From: SHVO01 sp041906145 | GTDB lineage: Bacteria > Pseudomonadota > Alphaproteobacteria > Rhodospirillales > Rhodospirillaceae | Reading direction: 5' to 3' | Assembly (NCBI GenBank): GCA_041906145.1 | Contig: JAYRJU010000009.1 | Location: 118,672-182,671, forward strand | Length of the DNA: 64,000 nt | Shown: positions 50,084 through 58,193 of the stretch, piece by piece | Layout: each line of letters opens with the position of its first letter | Numbering within the stretch: position 1 is the first letter of the stretch | Program-made: the position numbers and the translations under genes | The notes under the pieces: generated by a model | What the model was told of the DNA's origin: nothing | Databases searched by the model: none | What the model saw: only the letters and a program-made list of their open reading frames with translations

Positions 50084-51871
50084 GTGGCATTAGCTGACAC
50101 CTCACTATCTCCGTCAGTTCAGGCAGCTCTCGTGTGTTTGCAGGAGGGCAAAATCGCTGCGGCCAAGGGCCTTCTCCAACAGGTGTTGAGCGCCGATGCG
50201 AGGGACGCGAACGCTCTTCAGTTTCTGGGTGCCTGCCATCTTCGTGAAGGCGATGTGGACGAGGCTATTAACCTTATTCAAGGCGCGCTCCGCATAAATT
50301 CGCATCACAGCGGGGCGCTCAACAATCTTGGTTTCTGTTATTTCGCGCGGGAAAATTTTGAAGACGCCGCCGCATGTTTCGAACGCGCCTTGGCGCTAAA
50401 CCCGAACAACGCGTCGATCCATTACAACCTTGCCAATGCCTATTTGTCCGGCGGCGCACTGGAGCGGGCGTTTCCGCACTATCAGGCGGCTTACAACTTG
50501 AAGCCGGATCACGTTGAGGCTTTACGCCACTATGTCTATTGCAGTCGGTTTTTGGCGTCGTGGACTGATGCAGCCGCACGGGACGCGCTCGTGAAAATCG
50601 CGCGCGATGGCGGTTATGCCGGACCGCCCTTCATCTTCTTAAGCCTTACAGACGATCCCGCTGTTCATCTCAATGCGGCGCGTTCCTTTGTCCAGCGGAC
50701 AATCCCCGTCACGCCACAACTGCGGCCTGGAGTCCGACCGCGCGGAACCCGGACGCGCATTGCGTACGTTTCGTATGACTTTAATAGGTCGGCCGTGGCG
50801 CACCTCATTGTGGGACTACTTGAAGATCACGACCGCACGCGGTTTGAGATATTTGGCATTTCCTTGGGCCCGGATGACAATAGTGATCTGCGCCGACGGT
50901 TGGAGCAGGGCGTCGATCATTTTATTGACGTCCAGGGACGCTCCGACAAGGACATAGCGCAGGTGATCCGTGATCTGGGGATCGATATCGCTGTCGATCT
51001 GAATGGGCATACGAAAGGCAACAGGATGGGCATCTTCGCCTATCGTCCCGCGCCCATTCAGACCGCGTATCTCGGTTATAGTTCGACATCGGGTGCGGAG
51101 ATCTTCGACTACATCGTTGCCGATTCCTTTGTGATTTCGCCTGACCAGCAGAAGTTCTATACGGAGAAGCTTTGGCCGCTGACCGGCTGTTTTCTGCCCA
51201 TCGATGCGCGGCGTGAACCGGTCACCGATCTTCCAAACCGTCAAGATCATGGCCTGCCGTCGCAAGGTTTTGTGTTCTGCAGTTTCAGCCATACCTATAA
51301 GCTCAATCCGGAATTGCTTGATGTGTGGGCGCGCATCCTCATACAGGTCGAAAGCAGCGTGCTATGGCTGGTCGGGAGCGGCGCGGAGGCCGAGAAAAAT
51401 CTTCGCCGAGAGGCGGCGCATCGTGGACTCGACCCACAGCGCCTAGTGTTTGCGCCTAAGGTCCCAGATATCTCGGCGCATCTCTCGCGGTACCGCCTTG
51501 CGGACCTCTTCCTGGACAGCTTTCCTTACAACGCTGGGACCACCGCGAGTGATGCGTTGTGGATGGGGCTTCCGGTCCTTACGCTAAGCGGGACGAGCTA
51601 TGTATCGCGTATGGCGGGAAGTCTTCTTCATGCAGCGGGTCTTCCCGACCTCGTGACGGCGACCGTAGGCGCCTATGAAGCGCTCGCAGTGTCTCTGGCG
51701 ACGCAGCCGAGCCGCTTGAACGGCCTGAAAGGCCGTACGCATCTTGCGCGCGGCGCCTCGCGCCTGTTCGCTGCCGATCGCCACCGCCGGGAGATGGAGG
51801 CGGCGTTCGAGGGCATGATGGATCGATATCATCAAGCTCAAATGGCGGGCGGACTTGAAATCACAGAGTAG
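50084..51871 (+). CDS. TPR protein with O-GlcNAc transferase-like (glycosyltransferase 41) domain
   Basis: Protein of 595 residues. Residues 1-170 contain about four TPR repeats (ALQFLGACHLREGDVDEAI, ALNNLGFCYFARENFEDA, SIHYNLANAYLSGGALERAF). The rest is a SPINDLY/OGT-type glycosyltransferase 41 domain: RIAYVSYDFNRSAVAHL, PIQTAYLGYSSTSGAEIFDY, FCSFSHTYKLNPELLDVW and SFPYNAGTTASDALWMGLP. The residue aligned with OGT His498 appears to be Ser (DFNRS), while the second His is kept. It could glycosylate proteins of the neighbouring exported cassettes, which is speculation. Start GTG at 50084. Confidence 0.85.
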   Translation: MALADTSLSPSVQAALVCLQEGKIAAAKGLLQQVLSADARDANALQFLGACHLREGDVDEAINLIQGALRINSHHSGALNNLGFCYFARENFEDAAACFERALALNPNNASIHYNLANAYLSGGALERAFPHYQAAYNLKPDHVEALRHYVYCSRFLASWTDAAARDALVKIARDGGYAGPPFIFLSLTDDPAVHLNAARSFVQRTIPVTPQLRPGVRPRGTRTRIAYVSYDFNRSAVAHLIVGLLEDHDRTRFEIFGISLGPDDNSDLRRRLEQGVDHFIDVQGRSDKDIAQVIRDLGIDIAVDLNGHTKGNRMGIFAYRPAPIQTAYLGYSSTSGAEIFDYIVADSFVISPDQQKFYTEKLWPLTGCFLPIDARREPVTDLPNRQDHGLPSQGFVFCSFSHTYKLNPELLDVWARILIQVESSVLWLVGSGAEAEKNLRREAAHRGLDPQRLVFAPKVPDISAHLSRYRLADLFLDSFPYNAGTTASDALWMGLPVLTLSGTSYVSRMAGSLLHAAGLPDLVTATVGAYEALAVSLATQPSRLNGLKGRTHLARGASRLFAADRHRREMEAAFEGMMDRYHQAQMAGGLEITE

Positions 51872-51958
51872 TGATCGGCCTTTCGTGTCTGCGCGGGTTC
51901 GAGAATTCGTGCGATAATCGCCGCGCGATTAAGTCCAATCGACGAAGGGGAGGAAACT

Positions 51959-52456
51959 ATGGAAGATGTCATTTCGAAACTGCTGGGCGACTTTGAACGT
52001 GGGAAGATGTCGCGCCGCCAATTCATATCAACACTGGCCGTGACGGCGGCGGCGTCCGCCGCGCCCGCGATTGCGGCTGAGCCCGCCAATAAGGGCTTTA
52101 AGACGGTAGCCGTCAATCACCTGTCCTACAACGTGAAAGACTACAAGAAGACGGCTGCCTTCTATCAAGACCTGATGGGCATGACGCCGTCGCACGACAA
52201 CAACAAAACTCAGTGTTTCCTGGAGTTCGGTAACACCTTCGTCGTTGCGCGCAACGCCCGTGATGGCCGCGCGCCCGGCACCGTTGACCACGTCGCGTAC
52301 ACCATCGACACCTGGGACAAGGCGGCCGTGGAAGCCGAACTCAAGCGCCGCGGCTTCGACCCGCGGCCCGATACGGACAACAGTTTCCACATCGTCGATC
52401 CGGATGGCTTCGATGTGCAGATTTCGGGTCGGGGCATGGACCCTAAATTGATCTAA
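51959..52456 (+). CDS. VOC-family protein with Tat-like signal
   Basis: Protein of 165 residues. The first 18 residues are polar (VISKLLGDFERGKM), then SRRQFISTLAVTAAASAAPAIAA, a twin-arginine-type signal. The mature part is one vicinal-oxygen-chelate (glyoxalase/bleomycin resistance) half: AVNHLSYNVKDYKKTAAFYQ, LMGMTP, GTVDHVAYTID and NSFHIVDPDGFDVQI. His and Glu metal ligands of the fold are present. Exported VOC proteins with this N-terminal extension are less common. The substrate is unknown. It ends at a terminator. Confidence 0.85.
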   Translation: MEDVISKLLGDFERGKMSRRQFISTLAVTAAASAAPAIAAEPANKGFKTVAVNHLSYNVKDYKKTAAFYQDLMGMTPSHDNNKTQCFLEFGNTFVVARNARDGRAPGTVDHVAYTIDTWDKAAVEAELKRRGFDPRPDTDNSFHIVDPDGFDVQISGRGMDPKLI

Positions 52457-52471
52457 AGACGTGGGACGAAG

Positions 52472-52500
52472 CAGGGGGGGGCCTCAAGGCCCCCTGTCTT
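52472..52500 (+). terminator. Terminator after the VOC gene
   Basis: GC-rich hairpin with G-run and C-run arms (CAGGGGG pairing CCCCCTG around a CCTCAAGG loop), followed by TCTTT, 15 bases after the stop codon. Confidence 0.8.
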
Positions 52501-52581
52501 TAACAATAACTGCCGAGCGCGTTCGCTTCATGATCGAAGGCCGCAATAAAAAGAATCGAGGGTTCGCTGATGATTGGGAGT

Positions 52582-52655
52582 TGGAGCGGGTGAAGGGAAT
52601 CGAACCCTCGTCATAAGCTTGGAAGGCTTCTGCTCTACCATTGAGCTACACCCGC
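52582..52655 (-). tRNA. tRNA-Gly (anticodon TCC)
   Basis: Minus-strand cloverleaf of 74 bases including an encoded CCA. Acceptor GCGGGTG/CACCCGC, D-arm GCTC/GAGC, anticodon loop CTTCCAA giving TCC, T-loop TTCGATT. The top pair of the anticodon stem is a G-A mismatch; the rest is canonical. Confidence 0.95.
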
Positions 52656-52823
52656 CCGCGGGGCGTAGTATTAGCGATCCCGCGCCCGAATCGGCAAGGA
52701 AAATGTAAATTTTTCGCGATTTTCATGCGCTTTTCGGGGGATTTCGCGCGACCTTCGCGGGCGCATGTTCCTGGTGCTAGGCTCGCGTCCGCTAGGGGAC
52801 GCCAACCAGAGGGGACTTATCAG

Positions 52824-54530
52824 ATGAAAATCGGATTCCGCGCCTTGCTTGCCACGACCACACTTGTTGCGCCGCTCGCGCTCGCTTCATGCAATAAGCC
52901 TGCGCCGCAAGCCGAGGCCAAGCCGCCGTTCAGCGTTGTTGAAGCGTCCATCTCCGATATGCAGAAAGCGATGCAGGAAGGGCGTGTGACCTCGCGTCAA
53001 CTCGTCGAGCAATATCTACAGCGTATCGCGTTGTATGACCATCGCCTGCATGCGGCGATCTCGGTGAACCCCAATGCGCTAAAGCAGGCTGACGAACTCG
53101 ATAAGGAGCGCACGAGCGGCAAAATCCGTGGCCCGCTGCACGGGATTCCCGTGGCTGTGAAAGACAACATCCAGACCGCCACGGATATGCCGACGACTGG
53201 CGGCTCGATCGCCTTCAAGGGCTACTATCCACCCTTTGATGCAACCCTTGTGAAGAACCTGAAGGACGCGGGCGCGATCATCATCGCGAAGTCGACGCTG
53301 ACCGAACTCGCCAACTGGATGGCGGGTCCGCCGAACCAGATGGAATCGGGCTACAACGCGATGGTCGGCCAGAGCTACAATCCGTACGATCCGCGCATGC
53401 AGGCCGATCTGGAACCGGAGATGAATACCGGCGGATCGAGTTCGGGCATCGGCGTTGCGGTAAATATGTGGGCGGCCAACGTCGGCACCGACACGGGCGG
53501 CTCGGTCATGAATCCCACCAACCAAAATATGCTCGCCGGCTTGCGAGCGACCACGGGGCGCATCAGCCGCTGGGGCATCATTCCGGTGAGTCTCGATCAG
53601 GACATGTCGGGGCCGATGGCGAAGACCGTGACCGATGTGGCCATCATGCTGAGCGCGATGGAAAGCAAGCAGCCCGATCCTAATGATTCGGCCACAACCA
53701 AATGCCAGCCGCCGGCGAATAACGACTACACGCAATTTCTGAAGTCCGACGCGCTCAAGGGTGCCCGTATCGGCGTTTCGCGCGCGGCGATCTATACACC
53801 GCTCGATCTGCCGGGTGGCGGCAAGCGCCCTGGACTGCGTGAGGATGAGTTGGCCTCGATGGAAGAAGCCATTGCCGCGATTAAGGCCGCGGGCGCGGAA
53901 GTCATCGAGAAGGACTTCCCAACGTATCTCGAGAAAGACCCGAAGAAGAACTTCGCGCTTCACATCGTGTGCCAGACCAACGTGCCCGGCGTGAACGACA
54001 ATTGCTCGACTATCTTCAATTACGGCATGAAGCGCGACTTCAATGCCTGGCTCGCGACCCTGGGCCCCAACGCGCCGTTCAAGTCACTGACCGAATTGCG
54101 CGAGTGGAATCTGGCGCACGCGGACTGGAACACTATCCGCTACAAACAGTCGCGCCTCGACAGCTCGGACGCCGTCGATCTCGTGAAGGATAAAGCGCGT
54201 TATGACGCGGATCGCGCGCGTGGTCTTGAGATGAGCAAGGCGCAGGGCATCGACACACTTTTGGTCGGCGAGAAGGTGGACGCGGTGCTGTTCCCGGGCG
54301 CGAGCGGGGCGGAGTTCGCCTCGCGCGCCGGCTATCCGGGGCTCGTGGTTCCCTTTGGCATGACCACCAACCCCGGAAACGGCCCCGACGGCAAGCCGAC
54401 GGGCGCGAAAGATCGGCCGTTCGGCGTCAGCTTCGTGGGCGCCGAGTGCAGTGAGCCGAAGGTGCTGGCCCTTGGCTATGCCTTTGAGCAGGCTACGAAA
54501 AAGCGCGTCCCGCCGCCGCAGTTCCCCTAA
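52824..54530 (+). CDS. Amidase signature family lipoprotein
   Basis: Predicted exported amidase of 568 residues. The lipobox is PLALASC, so it is anchored in the envelope. The amidase catalytic triad is visible: Lys near 112 in GIPVAVKDNIQT, the cis-Ser near 205 in GGSSSGIGVAV, and the nucleophile Ser near 227 in TDTGGSV. An extra C-terminal segment GVSFVGAECSEPKVLALGYAFEQ is typical of the family. The ATG at 52824 follows GGGGA; the frame is open far upstream but crosses tRNA-Gly. Substrates are unknown. It sits between the two secreted cassettes. Confidence 0.92.
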   Translation: MKIGFRALLATTTLVAPLALASCNKPAPQAEAKPPFSVVEASISDMQKAMQEGRVTSRQLVEQYLQRIALYDHRLHAAISVNPNALKQADELDKERTSGKIRGPLHGIPVAVKDNIQTATDMPTTGGSIAFKGYYPPFDATLVKNLKDAGAIIIAKSTLTELANWMAGPPNQMESGYNAMVGQSYNPYDPRMQADLEPEMNTGGSSSGIGVAVNMWAANVGTDTGGSVMNPTNQNMLAGLRATTGRISRWGIIPVSLDQDMSGPMAKTVTDVAIMLSAMESKQPDPNDSATTKCQPPANNDYTQFLKSDALKGARIGVSRAAIYTPLDLPGGGKRPGLREDELASMEEAIAAIKAAGAEVIEKDFPTYLEKDPKKNFALHIVCQTNVPGVNDNCSTIFNYGMKRDFNAWLATLGPNAPFKSLTELREWNLAHADWNTIRYKQSRLDSSDAVDLVKDKARYDADRARGLEMSKAQGIDTLLVGEKVDAVLFPGASGAEFASRAGYPGLVVPFGMTTNPGNGPDGKPTGAKDRPFGVSFVGAECSEPKVLALGYAFEQATKKRVPPPQFP

Positions 54531-54551
54531 AACCACCTCTCGATGCCTGGT

Positions 54552-54579
54552 CCAGGCGCACATAGGAAAGTGCGCCTGG
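54552..54579 (+). terminator. GC-rich hairpin after the amidase
   Basis: Perfect 10-bp stem CCAGGCGCAC/GTGCGCCTGG with an 8-base loop, 21 bases after the amidase stop. No T-run follows, so termination efficiency is uncertain; it is the first of three consecutive hairpins. Confidence 0.55.
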
Positions 54580-54591
54580 CATGAGCGGAAA

Positions 54592-54660
54592 ATCGGCGGA
54601 TTTGCGCCGATATAGATACGGGTATAGGCTGAATTCCGCCGAACAACAATTCGGCGGAAT
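54592..54660. repeat. Two further perfect hairpins upstream of the sigma-54 promoter
   Basis: A 7-bp stem ATCGGCG/CGCCGAT (54592-54611) and an 11-bp stem ATTCCGCCGAA/TTCGGCGGAAT (54633-54660) follow the post-amidase hairpin. They lie about 55-120 bases before the sigma-54 promoter, in the zone where an enhancer-binding activator would sit, so the inverted repeats are candidate activator sites. Confidence 0.5.
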
Positions 54661-54713
54661 CCCACGTGCCTGTGTATTCAAGATTTTACGACCGGTCTCT
54701 GGCCGGCCTGGGC

Positions 54714-54729
54714 TGGCATATGACTTGCT
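54714..54729 (+). promoter_or_regulatory. Sigma-54 (-24/-12) promoter
   Basis: TGGCATATGACTTGCT matches the RpoN consensus TGGCAY-N5-TTGCW at every defined position, with GG and GC elements spaced correctly. Transcription would begin near 54740, about 70 bases before the short leader ORF and 120 before the sensor kinase. Confidence 0.82.
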
Positions 54730-54810
54730 AGACTTAAAGTTAGGGAGGACAGCCGCGTGCGGCTGTTCAGGACGAGGTCCGCGCAGGCGGGGCTCGCCGG
54801 GGAGGACGTA

Positions 54811-54864
54811 ATGAAACAGGTTCGCGCGCCCGACGGCGCCGCGCGGAGCCCGAGCTGCTCATGA
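54811..54864 (+). CDS. 17-residue leader peptide coupled to the sensor kinase
   Basis: Short frame MKQVRAPDGAARSPSCS preceded by GGGGAGGA at good spacing. Its TGA overlaps the ATG of the kinase gene (ATGA), the classical layout for translational coupling. The kinase itself has no separate strong ribosome-binding site, so this ORF may set kinase synthesis. The peptide shows no domain. Confidence 0.55.
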   Translation: MKQVRAPDGAARSPSCS

Positions 54865-56726
54865 GCTCACCGCGAGCGACCTTGCGATCGATCTTTATCA
54901 GCCGTACTGCCGCGATCACCGTGGGCGCGCTGATGCTGATCGCTGCGGGGACGCTGAGTTATCTCTTGGCCGAACGGGCCGCGCTGCGCAATCAAGGCAG
55001 CGCCGCGCAGGAGCGGCTAAATCTCCTGGCCAGCACGCTCGACTACACCATCGGCCGCTACAGCTATTTGCCGGACGTGCTCTCGCAAGCCACGCCGATC
55101 ATCGAGGCGTTCCGCCATCCCGATAACCCCGACGCGATCAAGGCGGCGAACTTTTACCTTAAACGTCTGAATGAAACCGCCGATTCCGCCGACCTCTATA
55201 TCGTCAACAGCGACGGGATCGCGCTCGCCGCCAGCAATTTTGACCGCGAGAATACCTTCGTCGGCCAGAGTTACGCGTTTCGCCCCTACTTCACCGACGC
55301 GCTTATTACGGGGAAGGGCCGCTATTACGCGGTCGGCGTGACCACGGGCCAGCCAGGTTATTTCCTGTGGCACGCGGTCCCCGACGCCGAGGGAAATACG
55401 ATCGGGGTCGCGGTAGTGAAGATCGATCTTATGCATCTTCAAGACGACTGGCGCAGTGCCGGAGACGTCGTCGCGATGGTCGACGATAACGAAGTGATTT
55501 TTCTCACCACCGATCCGCAGTGGCTGTACCGCCCGATGTCGCCGCTCTCGGATGAGCAGGTGCGGATGTTCCGCGAAACCCAGCAGTACGGCGGGTCGGT
55601 GTTGCGGGCCAGCCCACTGCTGTCAGGCGAGCGTGAGATCGACGGGGTGATCGTCGAGAACATCGACGACGGATCAGTCACGGGACATGAGTATGTGGCC
55701 TTTTCGCGGACCCTGCCGCAGTACGACTGGACCTTGTTCGTGCTCAGCGATATGCGCACGATCCAGGGCCAAGCGGGCCTTGCCGCTGGCGGAGCGGTCG
55801 TGACCATGATCGCGTTCATGTTGATCGTGCTGGTCACGCATCAACGGCGTCAGATCATGCGCGCCAAGATGAACGCGCATACGATCCTTGAACAGCGGGT
55901 GGCGGCTCGCACGACCGAGTTGACGGCTGCCAACACGCAGCTTTCCGTCGAGATCGATCAACGCATTCGTATCGAGCAAAATTTGCGGCGCGCGCAGGAC
56001 AACCTGATCCACGCCACCAAGATGGCCAGCTTGGGGCAGGCGCTGGCGGGCGTTGCCCATGAGATCAACCAGTCGTTGGCGGCGCTGCGCACCTATATCG
56101 CAAGCACGCAGATTTTTTTGGAACGCGCGGACAAGGACCGCGCGGCCACGAACCTCACGACCATTTCGTCCATTGTCGAGCGGATGGGCGAGTTGACGCA
56201 GCATCTCAAAAGCTTCGCGCGCAAGGAAACGGTCGCGAAACAGTCGACCGACCTGGTAGCCGCCGTGCGTTACGGGCTCAAGCTCATCGACTATCGGATT
56301 ACGGCCGACGACGTGCAGCTCACCGTGTTGCAACCGTATGAACCGGTGTATGTCGTGGCCAATACCATCCGGCTCGAGCAGGTCGTCGTTAATTTGGTGT
56401 CCAATGCGTTGGACGCTATGCGCGACCATCCGAACCGTAATTTGACGGTCGAGATTTTCCGGAGCGACGGCAATGTCGCGGTTCTCGAAGTCACGGACAC
56501 AGGGCGTGGCATTCCTCGCGACTTCCTGAGCTCTGTGTTCGATCCGTTCTATACGACCAAGGAAGTTGGCGAGGGATTGGGGCTTGGCCTGTCGATATCG
56601 TACGGCATCGTCAAGGATATGGGAGGAGAGATCACGGTGGAGAGCGAACAGGATGTTGGAACCACGTTCCGCATCACATTGCCATTGGCAGCGCAGGTGA
56701 CGGCCCTAGTGGAGATGGACGCATGA
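54861..56726 (+). CDS. DctB-like sensor histidine kinase with Cache domain
   Basis: Membrane sensor of 621 residues. TM1 is near 12-32 (TAAITVGALMLIAAGTLSYLL), a periplasmic Cache/PAS-like domain follows (about 40-295, with FVGQSYAFRPYFTDALITG and GYFLWHAVPDAEG), then TM2 near 305-327, a coiled coil, HisKA with His near 398 (LAGVAHEINQSLAAL) and an ATPase domain (VSNALDAM, GEGLGLGLSISYG). The Cache motif FRPYF is shared with C4-dicarboxylate sensors (DctB). It is translated after a leader peptide and overlaps the regulator gene. Confidence 0.92.
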   Translation: MSSPRATLRSIFISRTAAITVGALMLIAAGTLSYLLAERAALRNQGSAAQERLNLLASTLDYTIGRYSYLPDVLSQATPIIEAFRHPDNPDAIKAANFYLKRLNETADSADLYIVNSDGIALAASNFDRENTFVGQSYAFRPYFTDALITGKGRYYAVGVTTGQPGYFLWHAVPDAEGNTIGVAVVKIDLMHLQDDWRSAGDVVAMVDDNEVIFLTTDPQWLYRPMSPLSDEQVRMFRETQQYGGSVLRASPLLSGEREIDGVIVENIDDGSVTGHEYVAFSRTLPQYDWTLFVLSDMRTIQGQAGLAAGGAVVTMIAFMLIVLVTHQRRQIMRAKMNAHTILEQRVAARTTELTAANTQLSVEIDQRIRIEQNLRRAQDNLIHATKMASLGQALAGVAHEINQSLAALRTYIASTQIFLERADKDRAATNLTTISSIVERMGELTQHLKSFARKETVAKQSTDLVAAVRYGLKLIDYRITADDVQLTVLQPYEPVYVVANTIRLEQVVVNLVSNALDAMRDHPNRNLTVEIFRSDGNVAVLEVTDTGRGIPRDFLSSVFDPFYTTKEVGEGLGLGLSISYGIVKDMGGEITVESEQDVGTTFRITLPLAAQVTALVEMDA

Positions 56727-58102
56727 AGTCGACCGTTCTCGTTGTCGATGATGAAGAGCAAGTCCGGAATTCGATCGTGCAGTGGCTGGAACTCGGTGGT
56801 CTCGCCGTCGATTCCGCGTCTAATGTGCAAGAAGCCCTGGGCGCGGTGCGCCGGAGCATGCCCGCGGTCGTTCTCAGTGATTTCAAGATGCCGCAGAAAA
56901 CCGGTATGGATCTCATGAACGAAGTCCATAAGGTCGATCCCGATGTGCCTGTCGTATTGCTCACGGCGCATGGCGATGTGCAGCTCGCTGTCGCTGCGAT
57001 GCGCGCGGGCGCTTACGATTTCCTTCAAAAGCCTTACGTGCCCGATCATCTCACGGCGGTGATCAATAGGGCGATCGAGCAGCGAAAACTTAAGCTTGAA
57101 CTCCGGGAACTTTCCGACCGGGTCGCGGCGCGTGAAGGTCTCGAAACGCGCCTGATCGGCACCTCCGCGGCGATGATCCGCCTGCGCGAGATGATTGCCG
57201 AATTGGCTGTTCACAATCGCGACGTCATTGTCGTCGGTGAGACGGGGACGGGTAAGGAAGTCGTCGCGCGTGCATTGCACGACCTAGGCCCGCGGGCCCG
57301 CGCGCCGTTCGTAGCCGTCAATTGCGCGGCGGTTCCGACCGAACTTTTCGAAAGCGAGTTGTTCGGCCACGAGGCCGGTGCCTTCACCGGATCGCGCGGT
57401 ATGCGCGAGGGTAAATTCGAATTCGCGCACGGCGGCACGGTCCTGCTTGACGAGATCGAAAGCATGCCGCTGATCCTGCAGAGCAAGCTTTTACGTGTGC
57501 TTCAGGAGCGCACCATCGAACGCGTGGGCTCCAACAAGAGCATCCCCATCGATATCCGCGTCATCGCGGCGACAAAAACCAACCTCGAAGCCGAGAGCCG
57601 CGCGGGGCGGTTTCGCGCTGATCTCTATTACCGGCTGATGGGCGCAGAGATCCCGATCCCGCCGCTGCGCGCGCGCGAAGGCGATATACTCTTGCTGTTC
57701 GAGCATTTCGCCGCACAAGCGGCTTTGATCGCGGGCACAAAAGCGCGCTCACTTTCGGCCTCCGATATAGAGGTGGTGTTGATGCATCAGTGGCCGGGCA
57801 ACGTGCGCGAGCTGAAAGCTGTTGCGGAAAGATATGGCCTCGGTCTGAAAGCCGCGGGACTGACGGTGCAGGACATCTTGCGCCACGCGGAGCCATCACA
57901 GGCAAGCGCGGGCCATGCGCTCGCCGACCGGGTCGCGGCTTATGAACGGCGGTTGATCGAAGCCGCGTTGCGCGATCACGGCGGATCCATCGCCGCAGTG
58001 ATTGATACGCTAAGCATTCCGCGGCGCACGCTGAACGAGAAAATGGCCAAATATGGCCTTTTGCGGCCAGGACGGGCCGGACCTTCGGGCGACGAAGACT
58101 AA
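56723..58102 (+). CDS. DctD/NtrC-family sigma-54-dependent response regulator
   Basis: Enhancer-binding regulator of 459 residues. Receiver: VLVVDDEEQVRNSIV, Asp near 52 in VVLSDFKMPQKTG, Lys in FLQKPYVPD. AAA+ domain (about 145-370): Walker A GETGTGKEVVARAL, Walker B VLLDEIESMPL, Arg fingers RFRADLYYRL. The sigma-54 contact loop reads GAFTGS instead of GAFTGA. C-terminal Fis-type helix-turn-helix (GGSIAAVIDTLSIPRRTLN). It forms a pair with the kinase and probably activates the promoter upstream, plus genes nearby such as the second cassette or the transporter at the right edge. Confidence 0.92.
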   Translation: MKSTVLVVDDEEQVRNSIVQWLELGGLAVDSASNVQEALGAVRRSMPAVVLSDFKMPQKTGMDLMNEVHKVDPDVPVVLLTAHGDVQLAVAAMRAGAYDFLQKPYVPDHLTAVINRAIEQRKLKLELRELSDRVAAREGLETRLIGTSAAMIRLREMIAELAVHNRDVIVVGETGTGKEVVARALHDLGPRARAPFVAVNCAAVPTELFESELFGHEAGAFTGSRGMREGKFEFAHGGTVLLDEIESMPLILQSKLLRVLQERTIERVGSNKSIPIDIRVIAATKTNLEAESRAGRFRADLYYRLMGAEIPIPPLRAREGDILLLFEHFAAQAALIAGTKARSLSASDIEVVLMHQWPGNVRELKAVAERYGLGLKAAGLTVQDILRHAEPSQASAGHALADRVAAYERRLIEAALRDHGGSIAAVIDTLSIPRRTLNEKMAKYGLLRPGRAGPSGDED

Positions 58103-58193
58103 AAGGCGAAGAGTGTTTGGCGCGGGGTATTTGAGATAAAGTGGCGCGGCGTCGCGCCGAAGGTCGCGGCGCTGGTGCGTAGGGAGGGCTGAC

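Larger units (their letters stand above)
52457..52823. other. Intergenic region with terminator and tRNA-Gly
   Basis: The gap between the VOC and amidase genes holds a terminator hairpin (52472-52500), the minus-strand tRNA-Gly (52582-52655) and the amidase promoter region. I see no further gene in it; the amidase frame is open through the tRNA but that stretch is not protein-like. Confidence 0.6.

Noticed and set aside
52641..52823. Extended amidase N terminus beginning inside tRNA-Gly
   Set aside because: The extra 61 residues are not a signal or domain; the ATG at 52824 has GGGGA upstream and yields a clean lipoprotein signal.
54811..54864. Considered as an amino-acid attenuation leader
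   Set aside because: The 17 codons show no run of one amino acid; only the ATGA coupling is supported, so it is listed as a coupled leader and nothing more.
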